A stretch of 64,000 nt of DNA, from positions 1-64,000 of the forward strand of contig NZ_JAELXW010000008.1 of the NCBI RefSeq assembly GCF_016428645.1, read 5' to 3'. The stretch comes from Glycomyces salinus. Its GTDB lineage: Bacteria; Actinomycetota; Actinomycetes; Mycobacteriales; Micromonosporaceae. The notes below the pieces were generated by a model. It ran no database searches. It saw only the letters and a list, made by a program, of their open reading frames with translations, and was not told the origin of the DNA. The position numbers and the translations under genes are program-made. Shown here piece after piece: positions 20,948-29,621 of the stretch; position 1 is the stretch's first letter, and every line of letters starts with the position of its first letter.

Positions 20948-21954
20948 CACAGGCTCGTCCCCACCATCCGCCGCGAGATCAGGTTCGCGGAAAGCACCAT
21001 CACCAATCCGATCAGCGCCTGGAACAGGCCGATCGCCGTCGCGTAGCTGAGATTGTTCGACACGAGGCCGACCCGGTAGAGGTAGGTCGATATGACGTCG
21101 GCCGTCTCGTACGTCAGCGGGTTGTACAGCAGGAGCACCTTTTCGAAGCCGACCTGGAGGAACATCCCGATGTTGAGGATCAGGAGCGTGACCATCATCG
21201 GGCGGATGCCCGGAACCGTGACGTGCCAGGTCTGCCGCCATCGGCCCGCACCGTCGATCTTCGCCGCCTCGTACAGCGAGTCGTCGACCGTGGTGAGCGC
21301 CGCCAGGTAGAGGATGGTCCCCCAGCCGACGGTCTGCCACACCTCGGACCCGACGTAGATCGCGCGGAACCACTCCGGTCGCTGGAGGAACGGAATGCCC
21401 TCCCCGCCGAACGCCTCGATGACCTGGTTGACCGTGCCCTGCAACGACAGGATCTGCATGACCATGCCGACGATGATGACGATCGAGAGGAAGTGCGGCA
21501 GGTACGAAATCGACTGCACGATCCGTTTGAAGTACTTCTTCCGGACCTCGTTCAGCATGAGCGCCAGCACGATCGGGAGCGGGAAGCCGACCAGGAGGGT
21601 CAGCCCTCCCAATATCGCCGTGTTGGCGAACACCTGCCAGAACGTCGGGTCGTTGATGAACAGCTCGATGTACCTCAGGCCGACCCACTCGTCGCCGAAG
21701 ATGCTCCCGCCGGGCCGGAACCTCCGGAACGCGATGACATTCCCGACCATGGGGCCGTACTTGAAGATCGCGAGGAAGATCAGGGGAAGGACGGCGAGGC
21801 TGTAAAGCTGCCAGTCCCGCCGCATCGCCTCTCGCCAGGTCTGGCGCTTCCGCTTGGCCAGCCGGCGCGGTTCGGTCGGCGTCACCGCCGAGACGCCGGC
21901 GACCGCCTCGCCGGTCGCCGGTCGCGGGGTCTGCTCGTCTTGTGTGAGGGACAT
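20944..21954 (-). CDS. Sugar ABC transporter permease (LplB-like), second importer
   Basis: A 336-aa permease. A cytoplasmic N-terminus of about 45 residues leads into WQLYSLAVLPLIFLAIFKYGP. The signature PMVGNVIAFRRFRPGGS and the EAA loop SLYEAAKIDGAGRWRQTW near residue 220 are present, and it ends MVGTSLW. The ATG at 21954 is preferred over an upstream TTG because GGGAGGG lies 7 nt before it. It is paralogous to the LplB-like permease at 15343 but clearly diverged, so the two importers are distinct systems rather than a recent copy. Confidence 0.88.
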   Translation of the reverse strand: MSLTQDEQTPRPATGEAVAGVSAVTPTEPRRLAKRKRQTWREAMRRDWQLYSLAVLPLIFLAIFKYGPMVGNVIAFRRFRPGGSIFGDEWVGLRYIELFINDPTFWQVFANTAILGGLTLLVGFPLPIVLALMLNEVRKKYFKRIVQSISYLPHFLSIVIIVGMVMQILSLQGTVNQVIEAFGGEGIPFLQRPEWFRAIYVGSEVWQTVGWGTILYLAALTTVDDSLYEAAKIDGAGRWRQTWHVTVPGIRPMMVTLLILNIGMFLQVGFEKVLLLYNPLTYETADVISTYLYRVGLVSNNLSYATAIGLFQALIGLVMVLSANLISRRMVGTSLW

Positions 21955-22006
21955 GTCCAATCCCTCCCGTCAGCGTCGCCGGGGCGAGACCGCCCCGGCC
22001 CGCCGA

Positions 22007-23689
22007 TCAGGAGTTCTCCTCCTCGAAACGCTCGCGTGCGCCGTTGATGAGGTCGAGGTAGTCGGCCAGGCCCTGGGCCTCGAGCTCGGAGACGTAGTCG
22101 TCCCATTCGGCGATGTCGCGCTCGCCGAGGATGAACTTCAGGGTGTTCGTGTCGACCGTGTCCTGGAGCGGTGTGGCCAACAGCGACGCACGCTCGAGCT
22201 CCAGCTCGTCCAGCGGGGCCGGCGGGTACGGATCGCGCGGCGTGCGGGTGGAGAGCACGGTGTCCATGTACGCCACGAAGGACTCGGTGTTGTACGACTC
22301 CTTGAGCGTCCGCGACTCGGTCGAGTCGGCGAACACGTTGTTCGACCAGCCGAGGTCCTCCTGGATGTCGGTCGTTCCGTCCAGATTGATGTTGAACGCC
22401 TTCAGGGAGTGATCCGGGTCGATCTCGATGTTGCCGTCGGCGTCCTTGGTGTAGGTCTCGTCGAGCACGCCCCAGCGGAGCATTTCGCGGGCGTCGGGGT
22501 TGTAGTAGAGCCAGTCGAGGAACTGGAGCGTCGCGAGGAAGTGCTCGGACTCGGTGATCTCGGAGCTGAGCATGAAGCCGTTCCAGAAGTTGCGCGGCTC
22601 GACCTGCTGGCCGGCCGGGCCTCCGGGCGGGGCGATCTGGAGCACCTCGAAATTGCCCTCGCCGACCGTCTCGACCAGGGCCTGTTCGAACTCGATCGCG
22701 GTCCCGGCCGATCCGGACGCGGCGAACACGGTCTCGTTCGCGAACTTCTCGGCCACGCTCCCGCCGCCGCTGCCGTCGTTGTCGGCCGTGAAGGACTCGG
22801 TGTCGACCAGTCCGTCCTCCACCAGGCCGCGGAAGAACTCGACCATCTCCTTGTACTCGGCGGACGCGGCAGTGTAAGCCAGGCCGCCGGAGCCGTCGTC
22901 CACCATGCCGTTGCCGAAGCCCCACCCGGCCCGGGCGCCCCAAGCGTGCGAGGCGAAGTTCAGCAGCGAGGCGGACTCGAAACCGTCGGCGAGGGGCCTG
23001 GAGTCGGGGTACTCCTGCTTGATCTTGAGGAGCGCCTCGCGCATGTCGTCCCAGGTCTCGGGGACGCCCGCGCCGACGGCGTCGAACACGTCCTTGCGGA
23101 TGATGAGCGTGAAGACGGGCACCGAGACCTCTTGGAGGCCGGGCACCATGTAGTACTTGCCGTCGGCCTGCTTGAGGTTCTCGATCATGTCACCGAGGTC
23201 CCACTCCTCCACGTACTTCTGGAAGTTGGGCATATGCTCGACGTAGTCGCTGATCGGGAGGATCGCGCCCGAGGAGACGAACGAGCTCTCGTCGCCGGTG
23301 TAGATGAGCGGGATGACGGTGGGGGCGTCGCCCGCGCTGATGAGGAGGCTTCGCTTCTCTTCGACGTCGCTGAACGGGACGTTGGTGAGATCGAACTTCA
23401 CGTTCGTGCGCTTCTCGATCTCGTCGAAGATCTGCCACGAGTCCTTGATCGGGAGCTCGGGCCAGTCGGTCCACAGCAGCGGCAGGGTGAACGCCTCGGT
23501 CGCGGTGAACTGCATGTCCGCGGTGAAGTCCTCCATCGCGCCGGTCGACTGGCCTTCGATGTCGACCTCGCCGTCGCCGCCGTCGCCGCTGCAGGCCGCG
23601 AGTGCGAGTGCGCTGGAGGCGGCGATCGAGTAGCCGAGGACTCCGCGGCGCGTCGCTCTCATTGGCGTCCGCCGGAATACATCTGACAT
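22007..23689 (-). CDS. Extracellular solute-binding lipoprotein (LplA-like), second importer
   Basis: A 560-aa binding protein of the large LplA class. The signal contains twin arginines (RATRRGVLGYS) and a lipobox LAAC (Cys33), so export through Tat followed by lipidation is likely. The mature N-terminus is a Gly/Asp-rich linker, then FTLPLLWTDWPELPIKDSW. GAGGAG lies 4 nt before the ATG at 23689. It is the first gene of an operon with two permeases and a YesL protein. A promoter with a LacI-like operator lies upstream. The substrate is unknown; the divergent ThuA/oxidoreductase genes suggest a glycoside or disaccharide later oxidised in the cytoplasm. Confidence 0.88.
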   Translation of the reverse strand: MSDVFRRTPMRATRRGVLGYSIAASSALALAACSGDGGDGEVDIEGQSTGAMEDFTADMQFTATEAFTLPLLWTDWPELPIKDSWQIFDEIEKRTNVKFDLTNVPFSDVEEKRSLLISAGDAPTVIPLIYTGDESSFVSSGAILPISDYVEHMPNFQKYVEEWDLGDMIENLKQADGKYYMVPGLQEVSVPVFTLIIRKDVFDAVGAGVPETWDDMREALLKIKQEYPDSRPLADGFESASLLNFASHAWGARAGWGFGNGMVDDGSGGLAYTAASAEYKEMVEFFRGLVEDGLVDTESFTADNDGSGGGSVAEKFANETVFAASGSAGTAIEFEQALVETVGEGNFEVLQIAPPGGPAGQQVEPRNFWNGFMLSSEITESEHFLATLQFLDWLYYNPDAREMLRWGVLDETYTKDADGNIEIDPDHSLKAFNINLDGTTDIQEDLGWSNNVFADSTESRTLKESYNTESFVAYMDTVLSTRTPRDPYPPAPLDELELERASLLATPLQDTVDTNTLKFILGERDIAEWDDYVSELEAQGLADYLDLINGARERFEEENS

Positions 23690-23763
23690 GTCTCTCCTCT
23701 TTGAGGTTGTCCGTATGAGCCCGACCGTCCGGTCCGATGCGCGTGGGCACGCCCTCGCACGGA

Positions 23764-23776
23764 CCGAAATTTTCGG
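23764..23776. promoter_or_regulatory. LacI-like operator CCGAAA-T-TTTCGG
   Basis: Perfect 6-bp arms around one central base. The site begins 22 nt downstream of the importer -10 box, nearly the spacing seen for the CGAAA-N3-TTTCG site at the GH39 promoter (21 nt). The arms share CGAAA/TTTCG with the lacI-linked operators, but the spacer is shorter, so binding by the same protein is plausible, not certain. Confidence 0.5.
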
Positions 23777-23798
23777 TTTCATTACCGATAATTTCCAG

Positions 23799-23827
23799 AG
23801 CCTAGTCGCAGCAGACAATGATGTCAA
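23799..23827 (-). promoter_or_regulatory. Promoter of the second importer operon
   Basis: TTGACA (23822-23827) and TAGGCT (23799-23804) on the minus strand with a 17-nt spacer, a near-consensus actinobacterial housekeeping promoter. It gives a leader of about 100 nt before the ATG at 23689. Confidence 0.65.
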
Positions 23828-24262
23828 TGAATCTGAAAGGCCAACTCAGCGACAGCGGGAGCGATCAGAGCACCGCGAAGCCCGCTTCGAAAGACCCCGA
23901 CCCAAGCCACGGCCCCGAAGTCGGTCTTGCCGGGATTTACGGACTTTTCGCAGGCAGAGACCATAACAATTTGATATCCGTCGTTTGGTTCGGCGGGAGT
24001 GTCGGCAGCGGATCCAGTCCCATTCATCGGACTCTCGGCGGTCATGCCGGATTTGCGCATTGTGCGATGCGGTATTTTCGATGGAAGACCGGAAATTTTC
24101 ATATCCTTGACCGATCGGAGTCGTGACGCACTGGTCGGCCGAGTCGGCCTTGCCCCGATTCGCTCGTCATCGGGGCACGCCGAACGGCGGCCTATTGTTA
24201 CCGTGCGCCGCCGGTCGGCGGCGGCGCTCGCGTCCGAGGAGGAGACCTGAAAGTGAGCACCC

Positions 24263-25486
24263 ATGGTTGACACTGCACCGGCCGCGCCGGACGACCCTGA
24301 CTCGCCCCGACTGCGGATCGCGATGATCGGCACCGGCTTCATGGCCAGGGCGCACTCGCACGCCTGGCGGACCGCACCGAGATTCTTCGACCTGCCGCTG
24401 AGACCGGAACTCGCCGTCATCGCCGGGCGCGACCCGGCCAGGACCGAGGCCGCCGCCGCGAAGCTCGGATGGAGCGGCCACGACCGCGACTGGCGCCGCG
24501 TGATCGAGCGCGACGACATCGACCTGGTCGACATCGTCACCCCCGGGGACACCCACGCCGAGATCGCCGTCGCCGCACTCGAGGCGGGCAAGCACGTCCT
24601 CTGCGAGAAGCCCCTGGCGAACACGGTCGCCGACGCCCAGCGGATGGCCCGGGCCGCCGAATCGGCGGCCGACCGGGGACAGCTCTCCTTCTGCGGCTTC
24701 AGCTACCGGCGGACACCGGCGCTCACGCTCGCGCGCCGGTTCGTCCAAGAGGGACGCCTGGGCGCCGTCCGCCACGTGCGGGCGCAGTACCTCCAGGACT
24801 GGCTCAGCGACTCGGCCTCCCCGATGACCTGGCGGCTCGACAGGGTCCGGGCCGGCTCGGGAAGCCTCGGCGACATCGGCGCCCACAGCATCGACACCGC
24901 GCAGTGGCTCACCGGGCAGCGGATCACCGGCGTCTCGGGGGTCCTCCGGACCTTCGTCTCCCGCAGGCCCGTCCTCGACCAGCAGGTCGGCCTCGGCGGC
25001 ACCGCGTCGGCCGACGCGCCCCTGGCCGAGGTCACCGTCGACGACGCGGCCGCGTTCACCGCCTCCTTCGAGGACGGCGCCCTCGGCGTCTTCGAGGCGA
25101 CCCGGATGGCGCTCGGCCGCCGGAACGCGAACCGCATCGAGGTCAACGGCGAACACGGATCGATCGCCTTCGACTTCGAGCGCATGAACGAGCTGGAGTA
25201 CTACGACGGCGCCGCGGCCGACGACGAGGCCGAAGGGTTCCGCCGCATCCAGGTCACCGACCCCGCGCACCCGTACGCGCCCAACTGGTGGCCGACCGGC
25301 CACGGCCTCGGCTACGAGCACCTGTTCACCCACCAGGCCGTCGACGTCGTCACGGCCGTCGCGCAGGGGACGTCCGCCTCTCCGACCTTCGCCGAAGCGC
25401 TCGGAGTCCAGAAAGTACTCGCAGCGGTCGCCTCGAGCGCGGCGGACGCGTCGCGATGGACCGAAATCGACGAGGAGACCCGATGA
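24263..25486 (+). CDS. Gfo/Idh/MocA-family oxidoreductase (first copy)
   Basis: A 407-aa NAD(P)-dependent dehydrogenase. The Rossmann motif is IAMIGTGFMARAHS near residue 20, the conserved EKP cofactor-side motif is GKHVLCEKPL near residue 115, and a C-terminal alpha/beta dimerisation domain follows, with DIGAHSIDTAQW near 212. Members oxidise sugars, inositols or glycosides, often at C3. The ATG at 24263 has no ideal ribosome site. It starts an operon oxidoreductase-ThuA-oxidoreductase and ends overlapping ThuA (ATGA). This arrangement resembles trehalose/3-keto-disaccharide pathways, in which a dehydrogenase makes a 3-keto sugar. The substrate is inferred from context only. Confidence 0.88.
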   Translation: MVDTAPAAPDDPDSPRLRIAMIGTGFMARAHSHAWRTAPRFFDLPLRPELAVIAGRDPARTEAAAAKLGWSGHDRDWRRVIERDDIDLVDIVTPGDTHAEIAVAALEAGKHVLCEKPLANTVADAQRMARAAESAADRGQLSFCGFSYRRTPALTLARRFVQEGRLGAVRHVRAQYLQDWLSDSASPMTWRLDRVRAGSGSLGDIGAHSIDTAQWLTGQRITGVSGVLRTFVSRRPVLDQQVGLGGTASADAPLAEVTVDDAAAFTASFEDGALGVFEATRMALGRRNANRIEVNGEHGSIAFDFERMNELEYYDGAAADDEAEGFRRIQVTDPAHPYAPNWWPTGHGLGYEHLFTHQAVDVVTAVAQGTSASPTFAEALGVQKVLAAVASSAADASRWTEIDEETR

Positions 25487-26184
25487 CCGAGAAGAACGCG
25501 CTGATCGTCCGAGGCGGATGGGAGGGGCACGCGCCGGTCGAGGCGACCGAGCTGTTCCTGCCGTTCCTGAAGGACAACGGCTACACCGTCCGCATCGAAG
25601 AGTCCCCGGCCGCCTACAGCGAGGACCTCGGCGCGGTCGACCTGATCATCCAGTGCGTCACCATGTCCGAGATCTCCGGCCCGCAGCTGGGGGGCCTGCG
25701 CGAGGCGGTCGCGGCGGGCACCGGCATGGTCGGCTGGCACGGCGGGATCGCCGACTCCTACCGCGCCGCCTCCGACTACCTCCAGCTCATCGGCGGCCAG
25801 TTCGCCACCCACCCCTCGAAGGAACCGGAGCTGTGCTGCGGCACTCAGGAGGACAACTACCTGCCCCACACCGTCGAGATGACCGACCTGGGCCGCGAGC
25901 ACCCCGTCACCCGCGGCATCGAGGACTTCGAGCTCGACACCGAGCAGTACTGGGTCCTGCACGACGACCTGATCGACGTCCTCGCCACCACCACCCACCC
26001 GGTGCGGCCGTGGCATCCGTGGCACCGGCCGATCACCTCCCCGGCGGTCTGGACCCGCCGGTGGGGGCACGGGCGGATCGCTGTGGCCACCCCCGGCCAC
26101 AGCGTCGACCTCCTCCAGCACGAAAGCGTCCGCACCATCATCGAGAGGGGAATGCTGTGGGCGACCCGCACGGCATCGGCATAG
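25483..26184 (+). CDS. ThuA-like (trehalose utilisation) protein
   Basis: A 233-aa protein of the ThuA family, with a class-I glutamine-amidotransferase-like fold. It opens KNALIVRGGWEGHAPVEATE; the central MVGWHGGIADSYRA near residue 85 and the GQFATHPSKEPE and EQYWVLHDD segments are family-typical. ThuA proteins act with Gfo/Idh dehydrogenases on trehalose and related disaccharides, probably on keto-sugar intermediates, but the reaction is poorly defined. The start overlaps the previous stop (ATGA), and the end overlaps the next gene by 28 bp, so the three are translated as a unit. Confidence 0.85.
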   Translation: MTEKNALIVRGGWEGHAPVEATELFLPFLKDNGYTVRIEESPAAYSEDLGAVDLIIQCVTMSEISGPQLGGLREAVAAGTGMVGWHGGIADSYRAASDYLQLIGGQFATHPSKEPELCCGTQEDNYLPHTVEMTDLGREHPVTRGIEDFELDTEQYWVLHDDLIDVLATTTHPVRPWHPWHRPITSPAVWTRRWGHGRIAVATPGHSVDLLQHESVRTIIERGMLWATRTASA

Positions 26185-27254
26185 TCGGCCTGGGCGCGAT
26201 CTCGGCCCAGTACCTGGCGACGATCGAGTCGCACCCGCTGGTCAAGATCGTGGCCGTCGCCGACCTCAACGAGTCCCGGGCGCGCGAGGTCGCCGCCGAG
26301 ACCGGCGCGGAGGCGGTCACGGTCGACCAGCTCGTCGACGACCCCAGAGTGGACACCGTCCTCAACCTCACGATCCCGGCGGCGCACGCCGACATCGCGC
26401 TGCGGGCGATCGCGGCCGGCAAGCACGTATACGGCGAGAAGCCGCTGGCCGCGACCTTCGGCGAGGCCGAGCGCGTGGTCGAGGCCGCGAGGGCGGCCGG
26501 GGCGACGGTGGGATGCGCTCCCGACACCGTGCTCGGCACGGGAATCCAGACGGCCAGGGAGGCCGTGGACGCCGGACGCATCGGCACGCCCACGGCCGCG
26601 ACCGCCACCATGATCGCCCCCGGCCACGAGCTGTGGCACCCGAACCCCGACTTCTACTACGCCGAAGGCGGCGGGCCGCTGCTCGACATGGGGCCGTACT
26701 ACGTCACCTCCCTGGTGCACCTGCTCGGCCCGGTGGTCTCGGTCTCGGGCGCCGCCGGCCGGTCCCGGGACGTCCGGACCATCCGCTCCGGCCCGCGCGC
26801 CGGGGAGCGGATCCCGGTCACCGTCGACACGCACGTGACGGGCATCCTCGAACACGCCGGCGGCGCGCTGAGCACGATCGTGATGAGCTTCGAGGGTCTG
26901 ACCACCGAGGCGCCGCCGATCGAGGTCCAGGGCACCGAGGGCTCGCTCGCGGTCCCCGACCCGAACCATTTCGACGGCGAGGTCACGCTCCGCTCGCTCG
27001 GCCGGGAGGGCAGCGTGGCGCTCCCGGTCAGCGCCGGTTACGCGGAGGCCGGGCGCGGTGTCGGCCTCGTCGACATGCTGCGCGCCGACCCGGATCGCCC
27101 GGCCCGGGCCGACGGCGCCCTCGGGCTCCACGTCCTCGAGGTGATGACCGCGGTGCTCGACTCGGCGGCCGCCGGGAAGCGCCTCGAGATGACCACTTCC
27201 GTCGAACGCCCGAGCCTGGTGCCGCTGAGCGAACGCGGCGCCTGGACCGGTTGA
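26157..27254 (+). CDS. Gfo/Idh/MocA-family oxidoreductase (second copy)
   Basis: A 365-aa NAD(P)-dependent oxidoreductase, only distantly similar to the first copy. The Rossmann motif GIVGLGAISAQY lies near residue 8, GKHVYGEKPL near 93, the substrate-side segment GGGPLLDMGPYYVTSLVHLLG near 172, and a C-terminal dimerisation domain follows. The GTG at 26157 is used: GAGGGG lies 7 nt upstream and the start sits within the end of the ThuA gene. Two different dehydrogenases around ThuA suggest sequential oxidation and reduction of the same glycoside, for example making a keto sugar and reducing it after cleavage. This is inference. Confidence 0.85.
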   Translation: MGDPHGIGIVGLGAISAQYLATIESHPLVKIVAVADLNESRAREVAAETGAEAVTVDQLVDDPRVDTVLNLTIPAAHADIALRAIAAGKHVYGEKPLAATFGEAERVVEAARAAGATVGCAPDTVLGTGIQTAREAVDAGRIGTPTAATATMIAPGHELWHPNPDFYYAEGGGPLLDMGPYYVTSLVHLLGPVVSVSGAAGRSRDVRTIRSGPRAGERIPVTVDTHVTGILEHAGGALSTIVMSFEGLTTEAPPIEVQGTEGSLAVPDPNHFDGEVTLRSLGREGSVALPVSAGYAEAGRGVGLVDMLRADPDRPARADGALGLHVLEVMTAVLDSAAAGKRLEMTTSVERPSLVPLSERGAWTG

Positions 27255-27261
27255 GGACTCC

Positions 27262-27292
27262 GCCGCCGACCGACGACACGGCGGTCGGCGGC
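27262..27292. terminator. Bidirectional hairpin terminator
   Basis: An 11-bp perfect stem, GCCGCCGACCG / CGGTCGGCGGC, with a 9-nt loop lies between the convergent stops of the oxidoreductase (27254) and the SDR gene (27299). Confidence 0.75.
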
Positions 27293-27298
27293 ACCGGC

Positions 27299-28093
27299 TC
27301 AATCGGTTTCGGCGGCGGCCCGGGTGGAGGCGGGCCGCGTGGCGGCGCCGGAGAGGATGCGGCCGATCAGTTTCTGCGGCAGCAGCCGTCCGATCGCCGC
27401 GATCGTCTTGTACTGCCAGCCGGGGACGCTCAGGGCCTTGCCTTTGTGCCAGTCCCGCAGCGCCGCCGCGGCGACGGCGTCGGCGTCCATCCACATGAAG
27501 CGCGGGATCTTGGACATGTCCATGCGCGCGCTGCTGTGGAAGCCCGTGCGGGTGAAGCCCGGGCACAGCGCCGTGACCGCGACATTGTGGATTCGGGCCG
27601 TTCGCGCCGCCGCCTGGCTGAAGTTGATGACCCAAGCCTTGGTGGCCGAATACGTCGAGCTGGGAAAGAAACCCAGGACCGAAGCGGTGTTGATGACGCC
27701 GCCGCGGCCGCGATCGATCATGGAGGGCAGTGCGGCGAGAGCGAGGCGGAGCACGGTCTCGGTGTGCAGCCGGAGCATGGCGACCTCGGCCTCGACCGGC
27801 GTGTCGAGAAATCCCGTGGGGTGCCCGAATCCGGCGTTGTTCACCAGAAGATCAACGGCCCTGCAACGCGCCTCCAAGGCGGCGACATCGGCTTCGGAGG
27901 CCAGATCCGCCGCCACCACTTCGCATTCGACGGCCAGCCCACCCGCGACGCTCCGCAGGCGCGCGTCATCGCGGTCGACCAGGATCAGCCGGTGGCCTTC
28001 CCCCGCCAACACCCTGGCGAACGCCGCGCCGATACCCGAAGCGGCCCCGGTGACGAGCGCCGTCGGCGCAGATGCAGACCGTCCCTCACTCAC
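27299..28093 (-). CDS. Short-chain dehydrogenase/reductase (SDR)
   Basis: A 264-aa classical SDR with NAD(P) motif TGAASGIG (residues 15-22), NNAG near 87, the structural/catalytic Ser in NTASV near 137, and the catalytic Tyr and Lys in TYSATKAW near 150. The C-terminal about 35 residues are Ala/Arg-rich and extend beyond the usual 240-250-aa core. The start is GTG at 28093 with a weak site. It lies 45 bp downstream of the LysR gene on the same strand and may be its target. Similar SDRs are often annotated as DltE/YqjQ-like with unknown substrate. Confidence 0.82.
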   Translation of the reverse strand: MSEGRSASAPTALVTGAASGIGAAFARVLAGEGHRLILVDRDDARLRSVAGGLAVECEVVAADLASEADVAALEARCRAVDLLVNNAGFGHPTGFLDTPVEAEVAMLRLHTETVLRLALAALPSMIDRGRGGVINTASVLGFFPSSTYSATKAWVINFSQAAARTARIHNVAVTALCPGFTRTGFHSSARMDMSKIPRFMWMDADAVAAAALRDWHKGKALSVPGWQYKTIAAIGRLLPQKLIGRILSGAATRPASTRAAAETD

Positions 28094-28138
28094 CGGCCGA
28101 GCCTATCCAGCGGCGCAGCGGCCGCGTTCAGGTCCCGG

Positions 28139-29005
28139 TCATGCGTAGCGGCGGGCCGCGTTCCGGAGCGCGGATACGAACGCCTCGGTCGCAGGCGGGT
28201 CGGGGGGTTCGCCGTAGGTGACCAGGTGGACGCGTCTGCGGAAGTGGGTGAGCGGGGTGGCCTCGATGTCGTCCCGCCGGTGGGTCCGGAGCGCGAGCCC
28301 GGGGTTGGTGGTCACGCCCAGGCCCGCCGCGACCAGGGCCTGCTGGACGATGATGTCGTCACTGGTGTAGGCGATCTCGGGGGTGAACCCGGCGGCCCCG
28401 CACGCGTCCAGGAACTCTCGCCGGCAGCGGGTGCAGCCGGCGATCCACGCCGACGCGCGGTGGTCGAGCAGCGTCTCACCGGCCCGGAGGCTGACCAGGT
28501 GCATGGGGTCGTCGAACAGGTGGGTGCCGTTGACATCGCCGGGTAGGTCGTCGTCGTAGCGGAAGATGACGGCGGCGTCGATCTCGCCCGCGCGCAGCAT
28601 GGTCAGCGCGACCTCGGGGTGGCATTCGATCAGGCTCAGTTCGACGCCGGGGTGGTCGCGGCGCATCGCCGCCGCCGCTTCGGGGACCAGCAAGGTCAGC
28701 GCCGACTGGAATCCCGCGAAGCGCACCCGCCCGGCCCGCAGGCCCGCCATCGCCTCCAGTTCGGCCTCGGCCGCGTCGACCCGGCCGATGATCTCGATGG
28801 CGCGCCGCGCCAGCGCCTCGCCCTCCGGGGTGAGCCGGATGCCGCGGCCGACGCGCTGTACCAGCCGCGCCCCGGTCTCGGACTCCAAGCGCGCGAGGTG
28901 GTGGCTGACGGAGGGCTGCGAGTAGTGCAGGTGCTTCGCGGCCCGGGTGACCGATCCGTGCGCGGCGACCGCCGCGAGGACGCGGAGCCGCACTATATCG
29001 AGCAT
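28139..29005 (-). CDS. LysR-family transcriptional regulator
   Basis: A 288-aa LysR regulator. The winged HTH covers residues 1-60 (GSVTRAAKHLHYSQPSVSHHLARLE) and a periplasmic-binding-protein-like effector domain covers about 88-285. The ATG at 29005 lies only 6 nt after a TAGAAT -10-like hexamer (29012-29017 on this strand) with no ribosome site, so the mRNA is probably leaderless, a common actinobacterial form. An inverted repeat overlapping that -10 suggests autoregulation. It is divergent from the cysteine-dioxygenase-like gene and upstream of the SDR gene. Confidence 0.88.
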   Translation of the reverse strand: MLDIVRLRVLAAVAAHGSVTRAAKHLHYSQPSVSHHLARLESETGARLVQRVGRGIRLTPEGEALARRAIEIIGRVDAAEAELEAMAGLRAGRVRFAGFQSALTLLVPEAAAAMRRDHPGVELSLIECHPEVALTMLRAGEIDAAVIFRYDDDLPGDVNGTHLFDDPMHLVSLRAGETLLDHRASAWIAGCTRCRREFLDACGAAGFTPEIAYTSDDIIVQQALVAAGLGVTTNPGLALRTHRRDDIEATPLTHFRRRVHLVTYGEPPDPPATEAFVSALRNAARRYA

Positions 29006-29007
29006 GC

Positions 29008-29022
29008 ATAGATTCTATCTAT
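29008..29022. promoter_or_regulatory. LysR-type operator ATAGAT-TCT-ATCTAT
   Basis: A perfect 6-bp-arm inverted repeat with a 3-nt centre in the 74-bp divergent region. It contains the T-N11-A pattern of LysR sites and overlaps the probable -10 of the lysR-type gene, so it could mediate autorepression and activation of the divergent gene. Confidence 0.6.
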
Positions 29023-29079
29023 AGGTTCACGCGAAAACTGGCATTGGACTTATGGATCGATCCGGGGGAACCTGAAGCC

Positions 29080-29613
29080 ATGACCACCATGATCGGCACG
29101 CCACCCGCGCTCACCGAAGCCACCACCGCGGTCCGCTCGGCACTCCGCGTCCGCACCGACTGGGCCGGAGCGGCCCGCCTCGTCGCCGATGAGCTCCGCG
29201 AGAACCTGCCCGGCCCCGAAATCCTCACCCCCGAACAGCGGCTCGGGGACCCAGACGGCCCGACCGGGCACCTGCTGCACACCGAACCGGACGGAAGCTT
29301 CTCCATGCTCGCGGTGATCTGGCGCCCGGGGCAGACCACCCGCATCCACGACCACATCACCTGGTGCGTCGTCGGGGTCATCCAGGGCATCGAACACGAG
29401 GAGCTCTACGACGAGCACCTGAACCCGATCGGCCTCAACGACAACCACCCCGGCGAGGTCACCGGCTTCGCACCGCCCGGCGACATCCACCGGATCGTCA
29501 ACACCGGCACCGAGACCGCGATATCGTTGCACGTCTACGGCACCGACCTCGGCCGAGTCGGCAGCAGCGCCCGCCGCTACTACGAGCCCGCCGACACCGA
29601 AGGATCGAGGTGA
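29080..29613 (+). CDS. Cysteine-dioxygenase-type cupin protein
   Basis: A 177-aa protein of the CDO_I cupin family. The iron-binding HxH is in TRIHDHITW near residue 88, and a third His lies in GDIHRIVN near residue 140, giving the 3-His ferrous site of thiol dioxygenases. Actinobacterial members oxidise cysteine or related thiols to sulfinates. The ATG at 29080 is used; GGGGGAA lies upstream at longer spacing. It is co-transcribed with a VOC protein and is divergent from a LysR regulator, whose operator lies between them. The thiol substrate is not determined. Confidence 0.82.
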   Translation: MTTMIGTPPALTEATTAVRSALRVRTDWAGAARLVADELRENLPGPEILTPEQRLGDPDGPTGHLLHTEPDGSFSMLAVIWRPGQTTRIHDHITWCVVGVIQGIEHEELYDEHLNPIGLNDNHPGEVTGFAPPGDIHRIVNTGTETAISLHVYGTDLGRVGSSARRYYEPADTEGSR

Positions 29614-29621
29614 CCCGTCCC

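Larger units (their letters stand above)
23690..24262. other. 573-bp divergent intergenic region between the second importer and the Gfo/ThuA operon
   Basis: Lower in GC than the flanking genes and without a convincing coding frame. It contains the importer promoter and operator (annotated separately) and a degenerate operator-like sequence GGAAATTTTC at 24091-24100 nearer the oxidoreductase gene. GGAGGAG at 24237-24243 lies about 20 nt before the oxidoreductase ATG, too far for optimal use. I see no terminator or RNA gene in it. Confidence 0.5.

Noticed and set aside
24107-24135. Promoter for the Gfo/ThuA operon beginning TTGACC
   Set aside because: The hexamer 17 nt downstream (ACTGGT) is a poor -10, so the site is not supported.
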